A model generated the notes under the pieces. That model had not been told where the DNA came from, ran no database searches, and was given only the letters and a program-made list of their open reading frames with translations. Positions 1 to 7,671 of a DNA stretch of 14,546 nucleotides are shown here, piece after piece. The DNA comes from CAYWNA01 sp964459305 (GTDB lineage Bacteria; Planctomycetota; Planctomycetia; Pirellulales; Pirellulaceae): contig CAYWNA010000306.1 of NCBI GenBank assembly GCA_964459305.1, positions 1 through 14,546 of the forward strand, written 5' to 3'. Made by a program: the position numbers and the translations under genes. The stretch's first letter is position 1. Every line of letters starts with the position of its first letter.

Positions 1-1323
1 GGCGATCATCTCGTCGGCCAGTTTCTGCAGACGCGCCACCACGTCCGGATGTTCTCCGGCGACGTTGGTGACCTCTCCGATTTCCTCATCCAGATTGTAG
101 AGCCGAACGCCTGGCGAGCGCAAATCTTCGGGCCTCTCCTTCATGCCCATGCCAAGGCTTTGTGGGGCGATGGCCAGTTTCCACGGCCCGGAGCGAACGG
201 CCTGCAACTGTGTTCCCTGGTAGTAGAACCAGGCCTCACGCGGCGATACGGTTGACTCGCCCAACAACAGCGGCGAAATGTCGCGGCCATCGATCTTCAT
301 ATCGTCGCGAACCTCTCCGCCCGCAAGCGAAACAAATGTCGGCAACACATCCGTGGTTCCGGCGATCGCGTCGCAAACGCTGCCAGGCTTGATCCGTCCC
401 GGCCACCAGGCAATCGTCGGTTCTCGAACGCCGCCTTCCAGAGTGCAGCCCTTGCTGCCGCGAAGCGGCCCGGATACGCCCCCGGCTTTGCCTTTCGATG
501 CCCAAGGCCCGTTATCGCTGGTGAAGATGACCAGGGTATTACGCTCCAATTCCTCGCGGCGCAGGGCGTCGAGTACCTGTCCGACGCTCCAATCGACTTC
601 CTCTACCCAATCGCCGTAGGTGCCGTTCTCCGATTCGCCCACGAAATCCTGATGCGGGAACAGCGGCACATGCATGGCGGTGTGCGGCAGATAGAGGAAG
701 AATGGCTTGTCGGTGTTGTCCTCGATGAACTTCACGGCCTGCTCGGTGTACTCGCGGGTCACGCGGCGCTGATCATCGTCTTCGAGCAACTCGGCCACCT
801 TGTCATCGCGAACGAGTGGTACCACGCGTCGTCCGTCTTCCAGCGAATTGCGCTGCATGTCGTTCGAGTAGGGAATGCCGAAGTAGTGATCGAATCCGTG
901 ATTGGTCGGGAGAAAATCGATTTGATCGCCCAGGTGCCACTTGCCGGCGCACATGGTCGCGTACCCCTGCTCTCGAAGGTACTCGGCGACGGTCTGCTCG
1001 TCGGGATTCAGACCCTTTGCTCCGGCCGGGAAGAAGACGCCGGGTACCGAGACGCGCGGCGCGTAACAGCCGGTGAGCAACTGGGCCCGCGAGGCCGAGC
1101 AAACCGGAGCGGCGTAAAAACTGGTGAGCTTCATCCCTTCGGCGGCCATGCGATCCAGATGCGGCGTGCGATTGAGCGTCGAGCCGAAGGGCCCTATATC
1201 GCCGTAGCCCATGTCGTCTATGAAGATCAGGACGAGGTTAGGTTTCTCGTCCGCGTGGCATGTGATGCTGACGAAAGCACTCGTCAGGGCAAAAAAGAGC
1301 AGTTTGAGGTGATTCCTGTTCAT
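1..1323 (-). CDS. Secreted type I sulfatase, 3' end cut by window edge
   Basis: Sulfate-ester hydrolase of the formylglycine (S1) family, probably periplasmic or exported and acting on a sulfated polysaccharide. The open frame gives 441 residues and is still open at the window edge, so the C-terminus is missing. Residues 1-24 form a signal peptide (basic start, hydrophobic core, ending TCHA). Visible family motifs: D36-D37 metal ligands, C75-S-A-S-R79 with Cys75 as the residue converted to formylglycine, G127-K-W-H-L-G132, H214 and H218 in PHTAMHVPL, S269-D-N-G-P-W274 metal site, and K291 in GSKGCTLEGGVREP. The start is preceded by a GGAAAG ribosome site six bases upstream. A cysteine at the active site implies maturation by an FGE-type enzyme encoded elsewhere. 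It lies downstream of the response regulator on the same strand, but 420 bases away, so probably has its own promoter. The substrate cannot be told from sequence. Confidence 0.95.
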   Translation of the reverse strand, partial: MNRNHLKLLFFALTSAFVSITCHADEKPNLVLIFIDDMGYGDIGPFGSTLNRTPHLDRMAAEGMKLTSFYAAPVCSASRAQLLTGCYAPRVSVPGVFFPAGAKGLNPDEQTVAEYLREQGYATMCAGKWHLGDQIDFLPTNHGFDHYFGIPYSNDMQRNSLEDGRRVVPLVRDDKVAELLEDDDQRRVTREYTEQAVKFIEDNTDKPFFLYLPHTAMHVPLFPHQDFVGESENGTYGDWVEEVDWSVGQVLDALRREELERNTLVIFTSDNGPWASKGKAGGVSGPLRGSKGCTLEGGVREPTIAWWPGRIKPGSVCDAIAGTTDVLPTFVSLAGGEVRDDMKIDGRDISPLLLGESTVSPREAWFYYQGTQLQAVRSGPWKLAIAPQSLGMGMKERPEDLRSPGVRLYNLDEEIGEVTNVAGEHPDVVARLQKLADEMIA

Positions 1324-1743
1324 CGTATCTTTCCGTTCTTGAGTTCGATTTCATTTGTTTTCGAGGACAGGAGTTGGTTCTTCGTCTCTAGTTCGACTGA
1401 TAATTCTCCCTCCCGCACGGCCCCAATTTACTCGCCGGCGCGCGCCAATGCCACACGCGGTTGTGCAGAATCGGCAACAGATTTTGTGCTTTTGTTCAGC
1501 GGCCGATGCTGAAGGGCGCAGACATTCTGTTGCTACCGACCGCAGGTGGCCTATTTGACGGGCATCACATTTGATAAACCCTGAACGACGGGTGGGGCGC
1601 GTTCCCAAACGCTCAACCAGCGCCGTCGGCCGTTCCGAGGTGCCATCGAGGTTCAAAGGCGTTGAGACGAAGCGATTGGAACTCCTTGCCCGAGCAACAC
1701 ACGGGCTTTGGGTTGCACAAGAGCACCGGTGCAGACGGTCCGG
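1324..1743. other. 420-base gap without a recognisable gene
   Basis: Lies between the response regulator stop and the sulfatase start, both on the minus strand. It should hold the regulator's terminator and the sulfatase promoter. Short open frames cross it on both strands, but none has a ribosome site, signal peptide or family motif. I see no convincing hairpin with a T-run. Confidence 0.5.
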
Positions 1744-2361
1744 TCAGGACAGTTCTACCGAGTGGTCCACAAGCAGCCGAACCAATTCAGCTTCGGATTC
1801 GACTTTCAGTTTCTTTAGGACCAGAGACCGATGCTTGGCTGCCGTTTGCTTGCTGATACCCAAGACGGACGCGATCTGCTTTGGGGGGATTCCGTCGACC
1901 AGCATGCGCATCACCTCGCGTTGGCGCGAGGTTAGGGTCTGGAGCCGGGATTGGAACTCGCCTTGGTCGCGCTCCAGCCGGTACCTCTTCAGATCCTTTT
2001 CGATGACCTCACGGACGAGGCCGAGCAGTTCCTCGTCGCCGATAGGTTTCTCGACAAAGTCGACTGCTCCGAGTTTCATCGCCCGGACACTTGCTGGTAC
2101 GTCACCACGGCCCGTCATAAAGACAATCGGTAGGCCCACGCCACGCTCGACAAGTTCTTCCTGCAACTGCAGGCCATTCATGCCGGGCATGCACACGTCC
2201 AGAATCAGGCATCCGGGCGTACCAGGATCGTAGCTGTCCAGTAGATCTTCGGCCGAGGTATACGTTCTCACGTTGAAGCCGTCGGACTCCAGCAGCCATT
2301 TCATGGACTTCAAGACGCTCGGGTCATCATCAACGACGAAAACGATCGCCTCAGCACCCAT
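1744..2361 (-). CDS. FixJ-type response regulator (receiver + LuxR-type HTH)
   Basis: Cytoplasmic transcription regulator of a two-component system, 205 residues, the usual length for the FixJ/NarL class. The receiver domain covers about residues 5-120: acidic pocket D11-D13, phospho-acceptor D55 in LILDVCMPG, T83 in FMTGRGD and K105 in DFVEKPI are all present, so it should be phosphorylatable. A linker of basic and acidic residues is followed by a LuxR-type helix-turn-helix at about 140-200 (LTSRQREVMRML...KQIASVLGISKQTAAKHR). The FMTGRGDVP and FVEKPI signatures are typical of the FixJ branch. Its ATG lies three bases after the stop codon of the histidine kinase remnant, with an AAGGG ribosome site inside that gene's last codons, so the pair was translationally coupled. 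The partner kinase now lacks its phospho-donor half, leaving the regulator without an obvious local kinase. Targets are unknown; the adjacent sulfatase and lyase-like genes are the natural guess. Confidence 0.95.
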   Translation of the reverse strand: MGAEAIVFVVDDDPSVLKSMKWLLESDGFNVRTYTSAEDLLDSYDPGTPGCLILDVCMPGMNGLQLQEELVERGVGLPIVFMTGRGDVPASVRAMKLGAVDFVEKPIGDEELLGLVREVIEKDLKRYRLERDQGEFQSRLQTLTSRQREVMRMLVDGIPPKQIASVLGISKQTAAKHRSLVLKKLKVESEAELVRLLVDHSVELS

Positions 2362-2364
2362 GGC

Positions 2365-2691
2365 TCAACCCTTCGCTCGCCTTGGTGATGTTGATAGCGT
2401 GAAATGGAACGTAACGCCACGGCCCGGATTCGATGTGGCCCAAATCTGACCACCGTGCGATTCGATGATTGACCGGCTGATCCCCAGCCCCATGCCAAGC
2501 CCATCGTCCCGTGTAGTAAAAAACGGTTCGAATTTCTTGTCTGCACTGCTTTCCGCAAAGCCTCGGCCCGTATCACTCACGGCCACGTCGATCTCTCCTG
2601 TATGCGAAACCTGTGTCGTGAGTGTCAGTTCGCGTTGGTCGGCTGGTTCTTCGGCCATCGCGTTCAGCGAATTGCGTATCAGATTCCGCAC
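2365..2691 (-). pseudogene. Histidine kinase remnant: ATP-binding domain only
   Basis: About 108 codons encode the C-terminal catalytic domain of a sensor histidine kinase. The order is N-box NLIRNSLNAM, G1 box DTGRGF, F-box FEPFFTTRDDG and G2 box GLGMGLGISRSIIESHGG, followed by a short tail RRAKG and TGA. Upstream of the N-box the same frame stays open to 3090, but that translation (rich in W, C, S and R) has no dimerisation helix, phospho-accepting histidine or sensor domain. The kinase homology stops at about 2691, where a different frame takes on transposase-like sequence. The simplest reading is an intact kinase-regulator pair whose kinase lost its 5' part through insertion and decay of a mobile element. 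The ATP-binding boxes look undamaged, so the break may be recent. A short domain translated from an internal start cannot be excluded, but it could not autophosphorylate normally. Confidence 0.8.
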
Positions 2692-2926
2692 CCGTTTTGG
2701 GGCGGGCACGCACGGCGAGAATCCGTTCCAGTGATTTCCAGGAGAAGGCCCGGTAACGCACCGCCCGTTCCATGGCCGCCAGCACGTCGCGGCGATGATA
2801 GAGCGACAACAAGGCCAGCGTCTTTTTAGCCTGGTTGCGGACCTGCGATGGCGACTGCACCAGCCCCTCGAAGAACTGCCGGGCCACGTCGCCCAGTTCC
2901 TCGAAACGCTGGCGGAGTTGTTCCAT
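2692..2926 (-). mobile_element. IS21-type transposase (IstA-like) C-terminal remnant
   Basis: In a frame different from the kinase remnant, about 78 residues beginning MEQLRQRFEELGD read like the C-terminus of the IS21-family transposase subunit. A key stretch is KKTLALLSLYHRRDVLAAME followed by YRAFSWKSLERILAVRARP. This matches the shape I know from that family: a helical KKxLALxxxYG...VxxAxxxAL motif, then AFSxxxIxxILExRxRP. The similarity ends at RARPKT (about 2693), where the kinase N-box begins in the other frame, giving a sharp junction. No integrase catalytic core and no istB-like ATPase gene are in the window, so this is a fragment. The frame continues open some way upstream of 2926, without clear homology. 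The assignment is from memory of family patterns and is moderate. Confidence 0.5.
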
Positions 2927-3173
2927 TTGTTCGCGGCGGTTGCCCCATCGGGAGTGCCGATCCCCGAAGAGGCCGAATCCTGTCCGCGTTGATCGGAATC
3001 AACACCGATGCTTCCAGGCAGCATAAGCCGCGAATTTGCATGCTGTGCGGAAAATGAGACCATTTTGGCAAATGGCGTGCATCCAAGCACTTAGCGCTAC
3101 AGAGTCGAACTGTCGGGGTCAGCCAGGCACAGGAGTTGCACCGAGGCTTGGCATGCAGTTAGCGACATCCGAG

Positions 3174-3689
3174 ATGCCGATGAAGACAAGTTTTCCGGCC
3201 AGTCTTGTTCTTGCGATTCCGCTGGTTCTTAGCCCGCTGATGGATGTCGGGACGGAACGTGTCACGACCGAGATTATAAAGCGACCGGACTCCGAGCATC
3301 TCTGGCTGCCATGGCTCGAACCCTTGCAGAAGTTGCCTCGCCTCATCCGCTGCGAGCAGGTCGTTGATCTTCAGACGAGCGAGGATAGGGCCGCGACACA
3401 GGGTTACCAGCCGGCGGATGACAAGATGCGGGCTGTTCCTGCACATTGGCACAACACGGGAAGACCGCTGGACGTGAATGACGATGGAGTGATTGCGGCG
3501 CTCGATGTACTGACTATCGTCAACTATCTCAACACCCATCCGGGAGCGAGTTCACGGCCAACCGTACACGACCCTGGAGCGCCGTTTTGCGATGTAAACG
3601 CCGATCAATTAGTAACACCGATCGATGTATTAGCCATAATCAATTATCTGAATCATCAGGTAGCAGGTGACCATAGACTGGCAATGTGA
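3174..3689 (+). CDS. Small exported protein with C-terminal type I dockerin
   Basis: 171 residues from this start. Residues 1-25 look like a signal peptide (MPMKTS, then a hydrophobic run ASLVLAIPLVLSPL). The C-terminal half is a dockerin: WHN at 92-94, first calcium-binding repeat DVNDDGVIAALDVLTIVNYLN from residue 100, and second repeat DVNADQLVTPIDVLAIINYLN from 140. The WHN...DVNxDG...DVLxIINxLN pattern is the form common at the end of very large planctomycete surface proteins. In repeat two a glutamine replaces the usual glycine of the loop. Here only about 65 residues with no recognisable domain lie between signal and dockerin. The frame is open back to 3036; 3153 and 3180 are other possible starts, none with a strong ribosome site. 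It is the only plus-strand gene in a minus-strand block and could be the shrunken remnant of a larger gene. DNA in the second repeat is AT-richer than its surroundings. Confidence 0.68.
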   Translation: MPMKTSFPASLVLAIPLVLSPLMDVGTERVTTEIIKRPDSEHLWLPWLEPLQKLPRLIRCEQVVDLQTSEDRAATQGYQPADDKMRAVPAHWHNTGRPLDVNDDGVIAALDVLTIVNYLNTHPGASSRPTVHDPGAPFCDVNADQLVTPIDVLAIINYLNHQVAGDHRLAM

Positions 3690-3878
3690 TCACCGAGTGC
3701 TCATCCACATGTAAGAACGCGCGAAATAGGGTCCCAGAAGTGAGCTGAGTGCCAGGGATCTTCAGCCGCGGACAGGTTTTCGCATGATGCTCATGGACCA
3801 TCGCACACGGTCGGTGGTGACCGGACGTAGCCGGGGTACGCCATCGTCTCTTATACGGTCGTTAGTTGGGATTCCTCG

Positions 3879-5846
3879 TTACCCTCCCACTTGGATCGCC
3901 AAGTCGTACCGACTGATCGTCTCACCCGCCTTCCACGTCGTTTTCCCGTCGACGTAGTTCAGGTATAGCCGATCCGTTGCCCGACCGCGTTCGGGTCCCT
4001 GCGAAGCGACGTAACGAACACGCAACAGCGTATCGGACGTAATCGTCATCGCGTCGTCGATCATGATGTGATTTGCCTCGCCCGCGAGCGTCTTGCCGCT
4101 GTGGGCCGGGATCACCGTCGACTCATCGTCCAGCGTGAGCGTCCGACGTCCGGACTCGTAGATCCACTGCCTATTGTTCAACACGCCGATCATCCCCGTC
4201 CCTACCCGGGTCACCGTCACGTCCTGGACCGCCACCAGTTCTTCGTGGACGTATAGTGTTCCGTTGGGATCGGTGCGGAAGACCAGGTTCGCCCGGATGC
4301 TCGGACCGTGATCCACACTCAGCTTCGCCGTGAACCGGTCCTCCTTCACGTCTACGACCCTGACCGACACCTTGGGGTTCGGCGGGCGTTGCTCGCCGGC
4401 AAGGTACACACCCCCGATCAGCGATCGCTGGTCCGGGCTGACGATCCGGTCGAGCCTCATCGCCGCGGCCTGCGCCATGACTTTCGCTCCGTACGACAAG
4501 GTCACGAATGCATTGGGCGTGCGGTGCAACACCAGCCCGCCGGACTTCAGGTGCCGCGTGCCCAGCCGCTGCGTTGGCTCATCGCGGATCCGGTCGGCAA
4601 CGTGCAGGTACAGCCACTGAAGGCCGAACATGGCAATCGTGTCGTGTTGCGTGGAGGCGAAGCGGTATTCGTCTGGCAGAAACACGCGTCCGTCGGGGCT
4701 GCGGGCCTGCATCTGCTCCATCGCGTCCCATCCCTTCTGTGCGAGGGACCAGCCATCGGCATCGCCCTCAAAGACCGCCGCCAGTAGGTGCAGGTGCGCC
4801 TTCTGCGGGTTGCGGAACAAAGCCCAGTCCTGGCCCGAGGGGTAGATGTACCCACCGTCCGGAGTTGCCATCCACTTCAGGTTCTCGTACACGCCCGCGG
4901 CGTTCCACGCCACGGCTCGCGGCGCCTCCCGCCCGGTTAGCCGAAAATCCAGGTGGCAGCTGAGCGTAATCCCGATGCACCCCATGTACCCTGGGTGAAC
5001 GAACCCGTGGTTTTCACAGGTGTAGTCGTCGAAGATACACGCTCCGGTGAACCAGTCGGCGACCGGCTTCCCGTCGACGAGTTGGTGGCAGTGGGCGTCG
5101 GACGGCCTCATGTAGGACGAGATTGCCCACCGCGTGAATGCCTGTTCCCACGCCTTCCGCCTCGTATCGTTCGGCATCAGCAGCACGGCCGCGGAGAAGA
5201 TCCGGCTATTCCAGGCGTTCTCTTCCGCCTTGGTGTCGCCTTTCATCCCGTGCGGCGGCGTACCGTCTACGAACCGTCCCGCCTCGTGCGCCACGACGCG
5301 TCTCACTCCGGCCTGCACGTCGGCCGGCAGGTCGTCCCACACGAACCACGCCGCCCGGCCCAGCGCGTACGCCCAGTGCGCCGACTGCCATGCATCGCCC
5401 CAGGGCTTTCCATCGCTGGCGGTCCGATCGCCTGTGCGGTGCGTCGCGACGAGGTACCGCATCATCGGAATCATGTACTCGTCGAGCAGTTGGTCCCGCG
5501 ATACGCCAACGACTTCCGCTTCGTATGGGCCCCACCGCCGCAGCACCGCCAGGCCGACCAGCGTGGATGTGTTTGGGCGGATCCAATGCTCAGCCGACTT
5601 GCTCTCGGTCAGCAGCCTCATAGAAGGGGTTTCTTCCCAATCGTGAACCGTACCCAGCAGGTAGTGGGCCTGGCGCATCAGGGCGTTGTACAGCCGAGCC
5701 GACGCAGGCTGCAACTCGGGGCGTAGCGCCGGGAGCGTGATGGGCATGATCTCGCCGACTTCGTCTGTCGCCCATGCGGCAGTCGTCAGCGGAATCAGCA
5801 GTAGGGCGGCGATGCAGGCTACGAGGATCAGTGATGCTCTGTTCAT
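3879..5846 (-). CDS. Large exported protein, possible alpha/alpha-toroid polysaccharide lyase
   Basis: 655 residues from the ATG at 5846; an 11-codon upstream extension is open, but this start puts a clean signal peptide (MNRASLILVACIAALLLIPL...AWA) at the N-terminus and has GAGGG ahead of it. The N-terminal two-thirds is rich in helices and Trp/Tyr, with ENAWNSRIF around residues 209-217 and DYTCENHGFVHPGYM around 273-287. Conserved-looking Asn, His and Tyr in such a setting (N279, H280, Y287) recall the catalytic residues of toroid-fold lyases such as heparinase II/III-like and alginate lyases. The last third looks beta-rich (alternating strands such as RANLVFRTD, LYVHEELVAV, RTLTLDD), as in the C-terminal sandwich of those enzymes. 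I cannot assign a named family. Position between sulfatases and a propeller hydrolase-like gene supports a role in sulfated-glycan breakdown. The fold and function are inference; the gene itself is secure. Confidence 0.9.
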   Translation of the reverse strand: MNRASLILVACIAALLLIPLTTAAWATDEVGEIMPITLPALRPELQPASARLYNALMRQAHYLLGTVHDWEETPSMRLLTESKSAEHWIRPNTSTLVGLAVLRRWGPYEAEVVGVSRDQLLDEYMIPMMRYLVATHRTGDRTASDGKPWGDAWQSAHWAYALGRAAWFVWDDLPADVQAGVRRVVAHEAGRFVDGTPPHGMKGDTKAEENAWNSRIFSAAVLLMPNDTRRKAWEQAFTRWAISSYMRPSDAHCHQLVDGKPVADWFTGACIFDDYTCENHGFVHPGYMGCIGITLSCHLDFRLTGREAPRAVAWNAAGVYENLKWMATPDGGYIYPSGQDWALFRNPQKAHLHLLAAVFEGDADGWSLAQKGWDAMEQMQARSPDGRVFLPDEYRFASTQHDTIAMFGLQWLYLHVADRIRDEPTQRLGTRHLKSGGLVLHRTPNAFVTLSYGAKVMAQAAAMRLDRIVSPDQRSLIGGVYLAGEQRPPNPKVSVRVVDVKEDRFTAKLSVDHGPSIRANLVFRTDPNGTLYVHEELVAVQDVTVTRVGTGMIGVLNNRQWIYESGRRTLTLDDESTVIPAHSGKTLAGEANHIMIDDAMTITSDTLLRVRYVASQGPERGRATDRLYLNYVDGKTTWKAGETISRYDLAIQVGG

Positions 5847-6017
5847 TGGAGGAATTCCCTCTCGCACATAGATAGACAACCATACGGCTCCTGGCAGCTG
5901 GTCAACGCCCCAGAACTCAATTCTAGTGACGCCGAACGCCGTGTCACTATACGTGTCCTTTGCTGACCCGTCTCACGCTCCACGGGTTTTCGGATCACTC
6001 TCGGCTCGAACCCGCTT

Positions 6018-6055
6018 GGGGCCGGTGGCCCCGCTCCTGCCAGGCCTGGCGGCAG
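6018..6055. other. Pair of GC-rich inverted repeats
   Basis: Two adjacent stem-loop sequences lie in the 252-base gap downstream of the propeller gene and upstream of the lyase-like gene. The first is GGGGCC-GGT-GGCCCC (6018-6032). The second is CTGCC...GGCAG (6037-6055) enclosing the perfect 12-base palindrome GCCAGGCCTGGC. No T-run follows on either strand, so a classical intrinsic terminator is not shown. An RNA hairpin limiting read-through or protecting a 3' end is possible. Confidence 0.3.
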
Positions 6056-6098
6056 TGCCGTAGCCCGCATCGACGGCTCGATGATCATCGAACGTTGG

Positions 6099-7256
6099 TC
6101 ACTCTCTTGAAACGGTGATCTTCCGGCGATACAACGTGTCGATGCCGTAGTTCGCTGCACTCTTGTGATCGATCAGGATATAGAACTCTTCGCCCACGGT
6201 GCCCATGTCGTTCGTTTCCTGGTCGTGTTCGTGCGCCATGAACGTAGAATAGGGCATCCAATGGCCCGGCTCTTCGTCTACGAGATAAGGTGGCTCGAAC
6301 TTTACGCCATCACGGGACAAATGCAGATACAGGCGCCCGACGCCTGCCCCAAAAAACCACCGGGTTATCATGTACATGCTGATAGCTCGATTGTAGGCGG
6401 CGTCCGCGTGGAGATCAGCTGGATGCCCCCCGCGCATCTCGCTATCAGGCAGTACGGCTGAACCGAGTCCGGTCAGCCCATCCTCGCCCCAGGAACCACC
6501 CCGGTATTTGTGCCACGCCGTCACAGTGTCGATTCGTGCTGCCGCCAGTACGTCGGAGATCTTGGCTCGCGCCACGGCCAGCCGTCTTCCGTCAGGGCCG
6601 TGCTCGTTGAAATATACGTGAAAGTACTCTCCCACAGCCAGCAAGGGAGTGCCGCCGACATTCCCTTTGGAGTTATTGGGCCGCACTATCTCGCCGCAGT
6701 AAGTCCAGTGCTCGCCCCCGTCGTTGGAGTGCACGACACCAATCGCGTAGTCCTCACCGTGATTCACTTTAGGTGTCTGGTGATGCAGCTCGATATGCAC
6801 CACTCCCAACAGATGGCCGTGGTCCATCCGGTAGATATTGTTGAGCCAGAGTCCCGCATGATGAATGTCTGCGTACCGTCCGTTTAGGTCGAACAACTCG
6901 TCCCGATTCTTGTGCCACGCCTTCGTTTGGAAGGGGGTCGATGCGGTGCCGCAGTACTTCTCGATGCTCTTCCCCCAGTCCACGGAATGATAGAAGAACC
7001 AAGTCTCTTTGTCTCGTCTCAGCGTGGCCAGTGAGGTGTCCATGACGAACGGCATCTTGTCGCGATGACACACCAACTCCCGCGGGCCGATGGTGACGAC
7101 GCTCGTCTGTCGAGTCTCTGTCTCCGTCAACGCGTGGCCTGTTACCGGCTCGTCGGCTTTGGCAGTGCGCACCTCACCATATTCCAAGGCCACCATGGCC
7201 GCGAACAATCCACACGCCAGCGACAACACGTTCCGATTCGGCAAGAAAGTGAGCAC
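6099..7256 (-). CDS. Exported beta-propeller protein with Asp-box, possible glycoside hydrolase
   Basis: 385 residues from a GTG start at 7256, chosen because a perfect AGGAGG lies seven bases upstream and the protein then begins with a signal peptide (MLTFLPNRNVLSLACGLFAAMVAL, cleavage probably near TAKA). The frame stays open to another GTG at 7295, but that would bury the ribosome site inside the gene. The body is beta-rich, with a repeated rhythm of blade-like strands. S-N-D-G-G-E-H-W-T-Y-C-G is an Asp-box (SxDxGxxW), as in sialidases and other exo-acting propeller enzymes. Acidic residues that could be catalytic include D and E in NHGEDYAIG, SWGEDGLTG and DEEPGHW, but I cannot pick the pair. 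It could be a glycoside hydrolase of a five- or six-bladed clan or a non-catalytic propeller. The neighbouring sulfatase and lyase-like genes argue for glycan processing. Spacing to the next genes (252 and 415 bases) suggests separate transcripts. Confidence 0.87.
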   Translation of the reverse strand: MLTFLPNRNVLSLACGLFAAMVALEYGEVRTAKADEPVTGHALTETETRQTSVVTIGPRELVCHRDKMPFVMDTSLATLRRDKETWFFYHSVDWGKSIEKYCGTASTPFQTKAWHKNRDELFDLNGRYADIHHAGLWLNNIYRMDHGHLLGVVHIELHHQTPKVNHGEDYAIGVVHSNDGGEHWTYCGEIVRPNNSKGNVGGTPLLAVGEYFHVYFNEHGPDGRRLAVARAKISDVLAAARIDTVTAWHKYRGGSWGEDGLTGLGSAVLPDSEMRGGHPADLHADAAYNRAISMYMITRWFFGAGVGRLYLHLSRDGVKFEPPYLVDEEPGHWMPYSTFMAHEHDQETNDMGTVGEEFYILIDHKSAANYGIDTLYRRKITVSRE

Positions 7257-7263
7257 TTTGGGC

Positions 7264-7269
7264 CCTCCT
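7264..7269 (-). promoter_or_regulatory. Ribosome binding site AGGAGG that fixes a GTG start
   Basis: A consensus Shine-Dalgarno sequence, read on the minus strand, sits seven bases before the GTG at 7256. It decides the start of the propeller gene against an upstream in-frame GTG at 7295. Confidence 0.75.
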
Positions 7270-7496
7270 ATTGCACCTGAGGCAAACGGATGCACAGACT
7301 TCTCCGATCCGCCTTGAATCCGACCCAGGATTTCCCCTTCGGGTTGAGTTCAAAACCGTTCGGATTCCGGCGCATCCCGCACACGCCCGTTTCCACCAAT
7401 CTAGCCGGGCCGTGCTCGGGGTGCAATTCTGCGCGAATCGATTTTCCTGGCGAGGCAACCGCGTATGGGTCTGCAGAGGTATGGCCGCCATTTCGC

Positions 7497-7541
7497 GCTG
7501 ACCATCGGCGTGGTCGAAATTCGTGCTGACCGGCCGTTTCG
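7497..7541. repeat. Imperfect tandem repeat GCTGACC...CGAAA, 28-base period
   Basis: Two copies of a motif of the form GCTGACC-N-CGAAA begin at 7497 and 7525; the first reads GCTGACCATCGGCGTGGTCGAAA and the second GCTGACCGGCCGTTTCGAAA. Repeats of this sort, a few tens of bases apart, are found at the termini of IS21-family elements. With an IS21-like transposase tail at 2692-2926 this could be an old element end, but no partner terminus or target duplication was found. Confidence 0.3.
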
Positions 7542-7671
7542 AAACCGGCGGAGGGCGAAGAACATGGACAGGAAGATGAAAGGTGCTCAGGAGACATAAG
7601 GGGCATTCCTATTGGAAACGTAACCCGATACTCCCGATGACAATCGCTGGACCACCGCGGAACGAATCGAA

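Larger units (their letters stand above)
7257..7671. other. 415-base gap between sulfatase and propeller genes
   Basis: The only firm element is the ribosome site at 7264-7269. Minus-strand frames cross the gap but carry no family signal and overlap neighbouring genes out of frame. A 28-base imperfect tandem repeat beginning GCTGACC occupies about 7497-7541. Confidence 0.5.

Noticed and set aside
652..1512. 286-codon plus-strand open frame
   Set aside because: Lies antisense to the left-edge sulfatase, which shows all family motifs; this frame shows none.
2692..3090. Reading the whole frame 2365-3090 as a complete kinase of 241 residues
   Set aside because: Residues before the N-box lack the phospho-accepting histidine helix and are compositionally abnormal, while the other frame there looks like transposase.
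4953..5726. 257-codon plus-strand open frame
   Set aside because: Antisense to the lyase-like gene, rich in R, P and H as expected of a GC-rich shadow frame, no domain.
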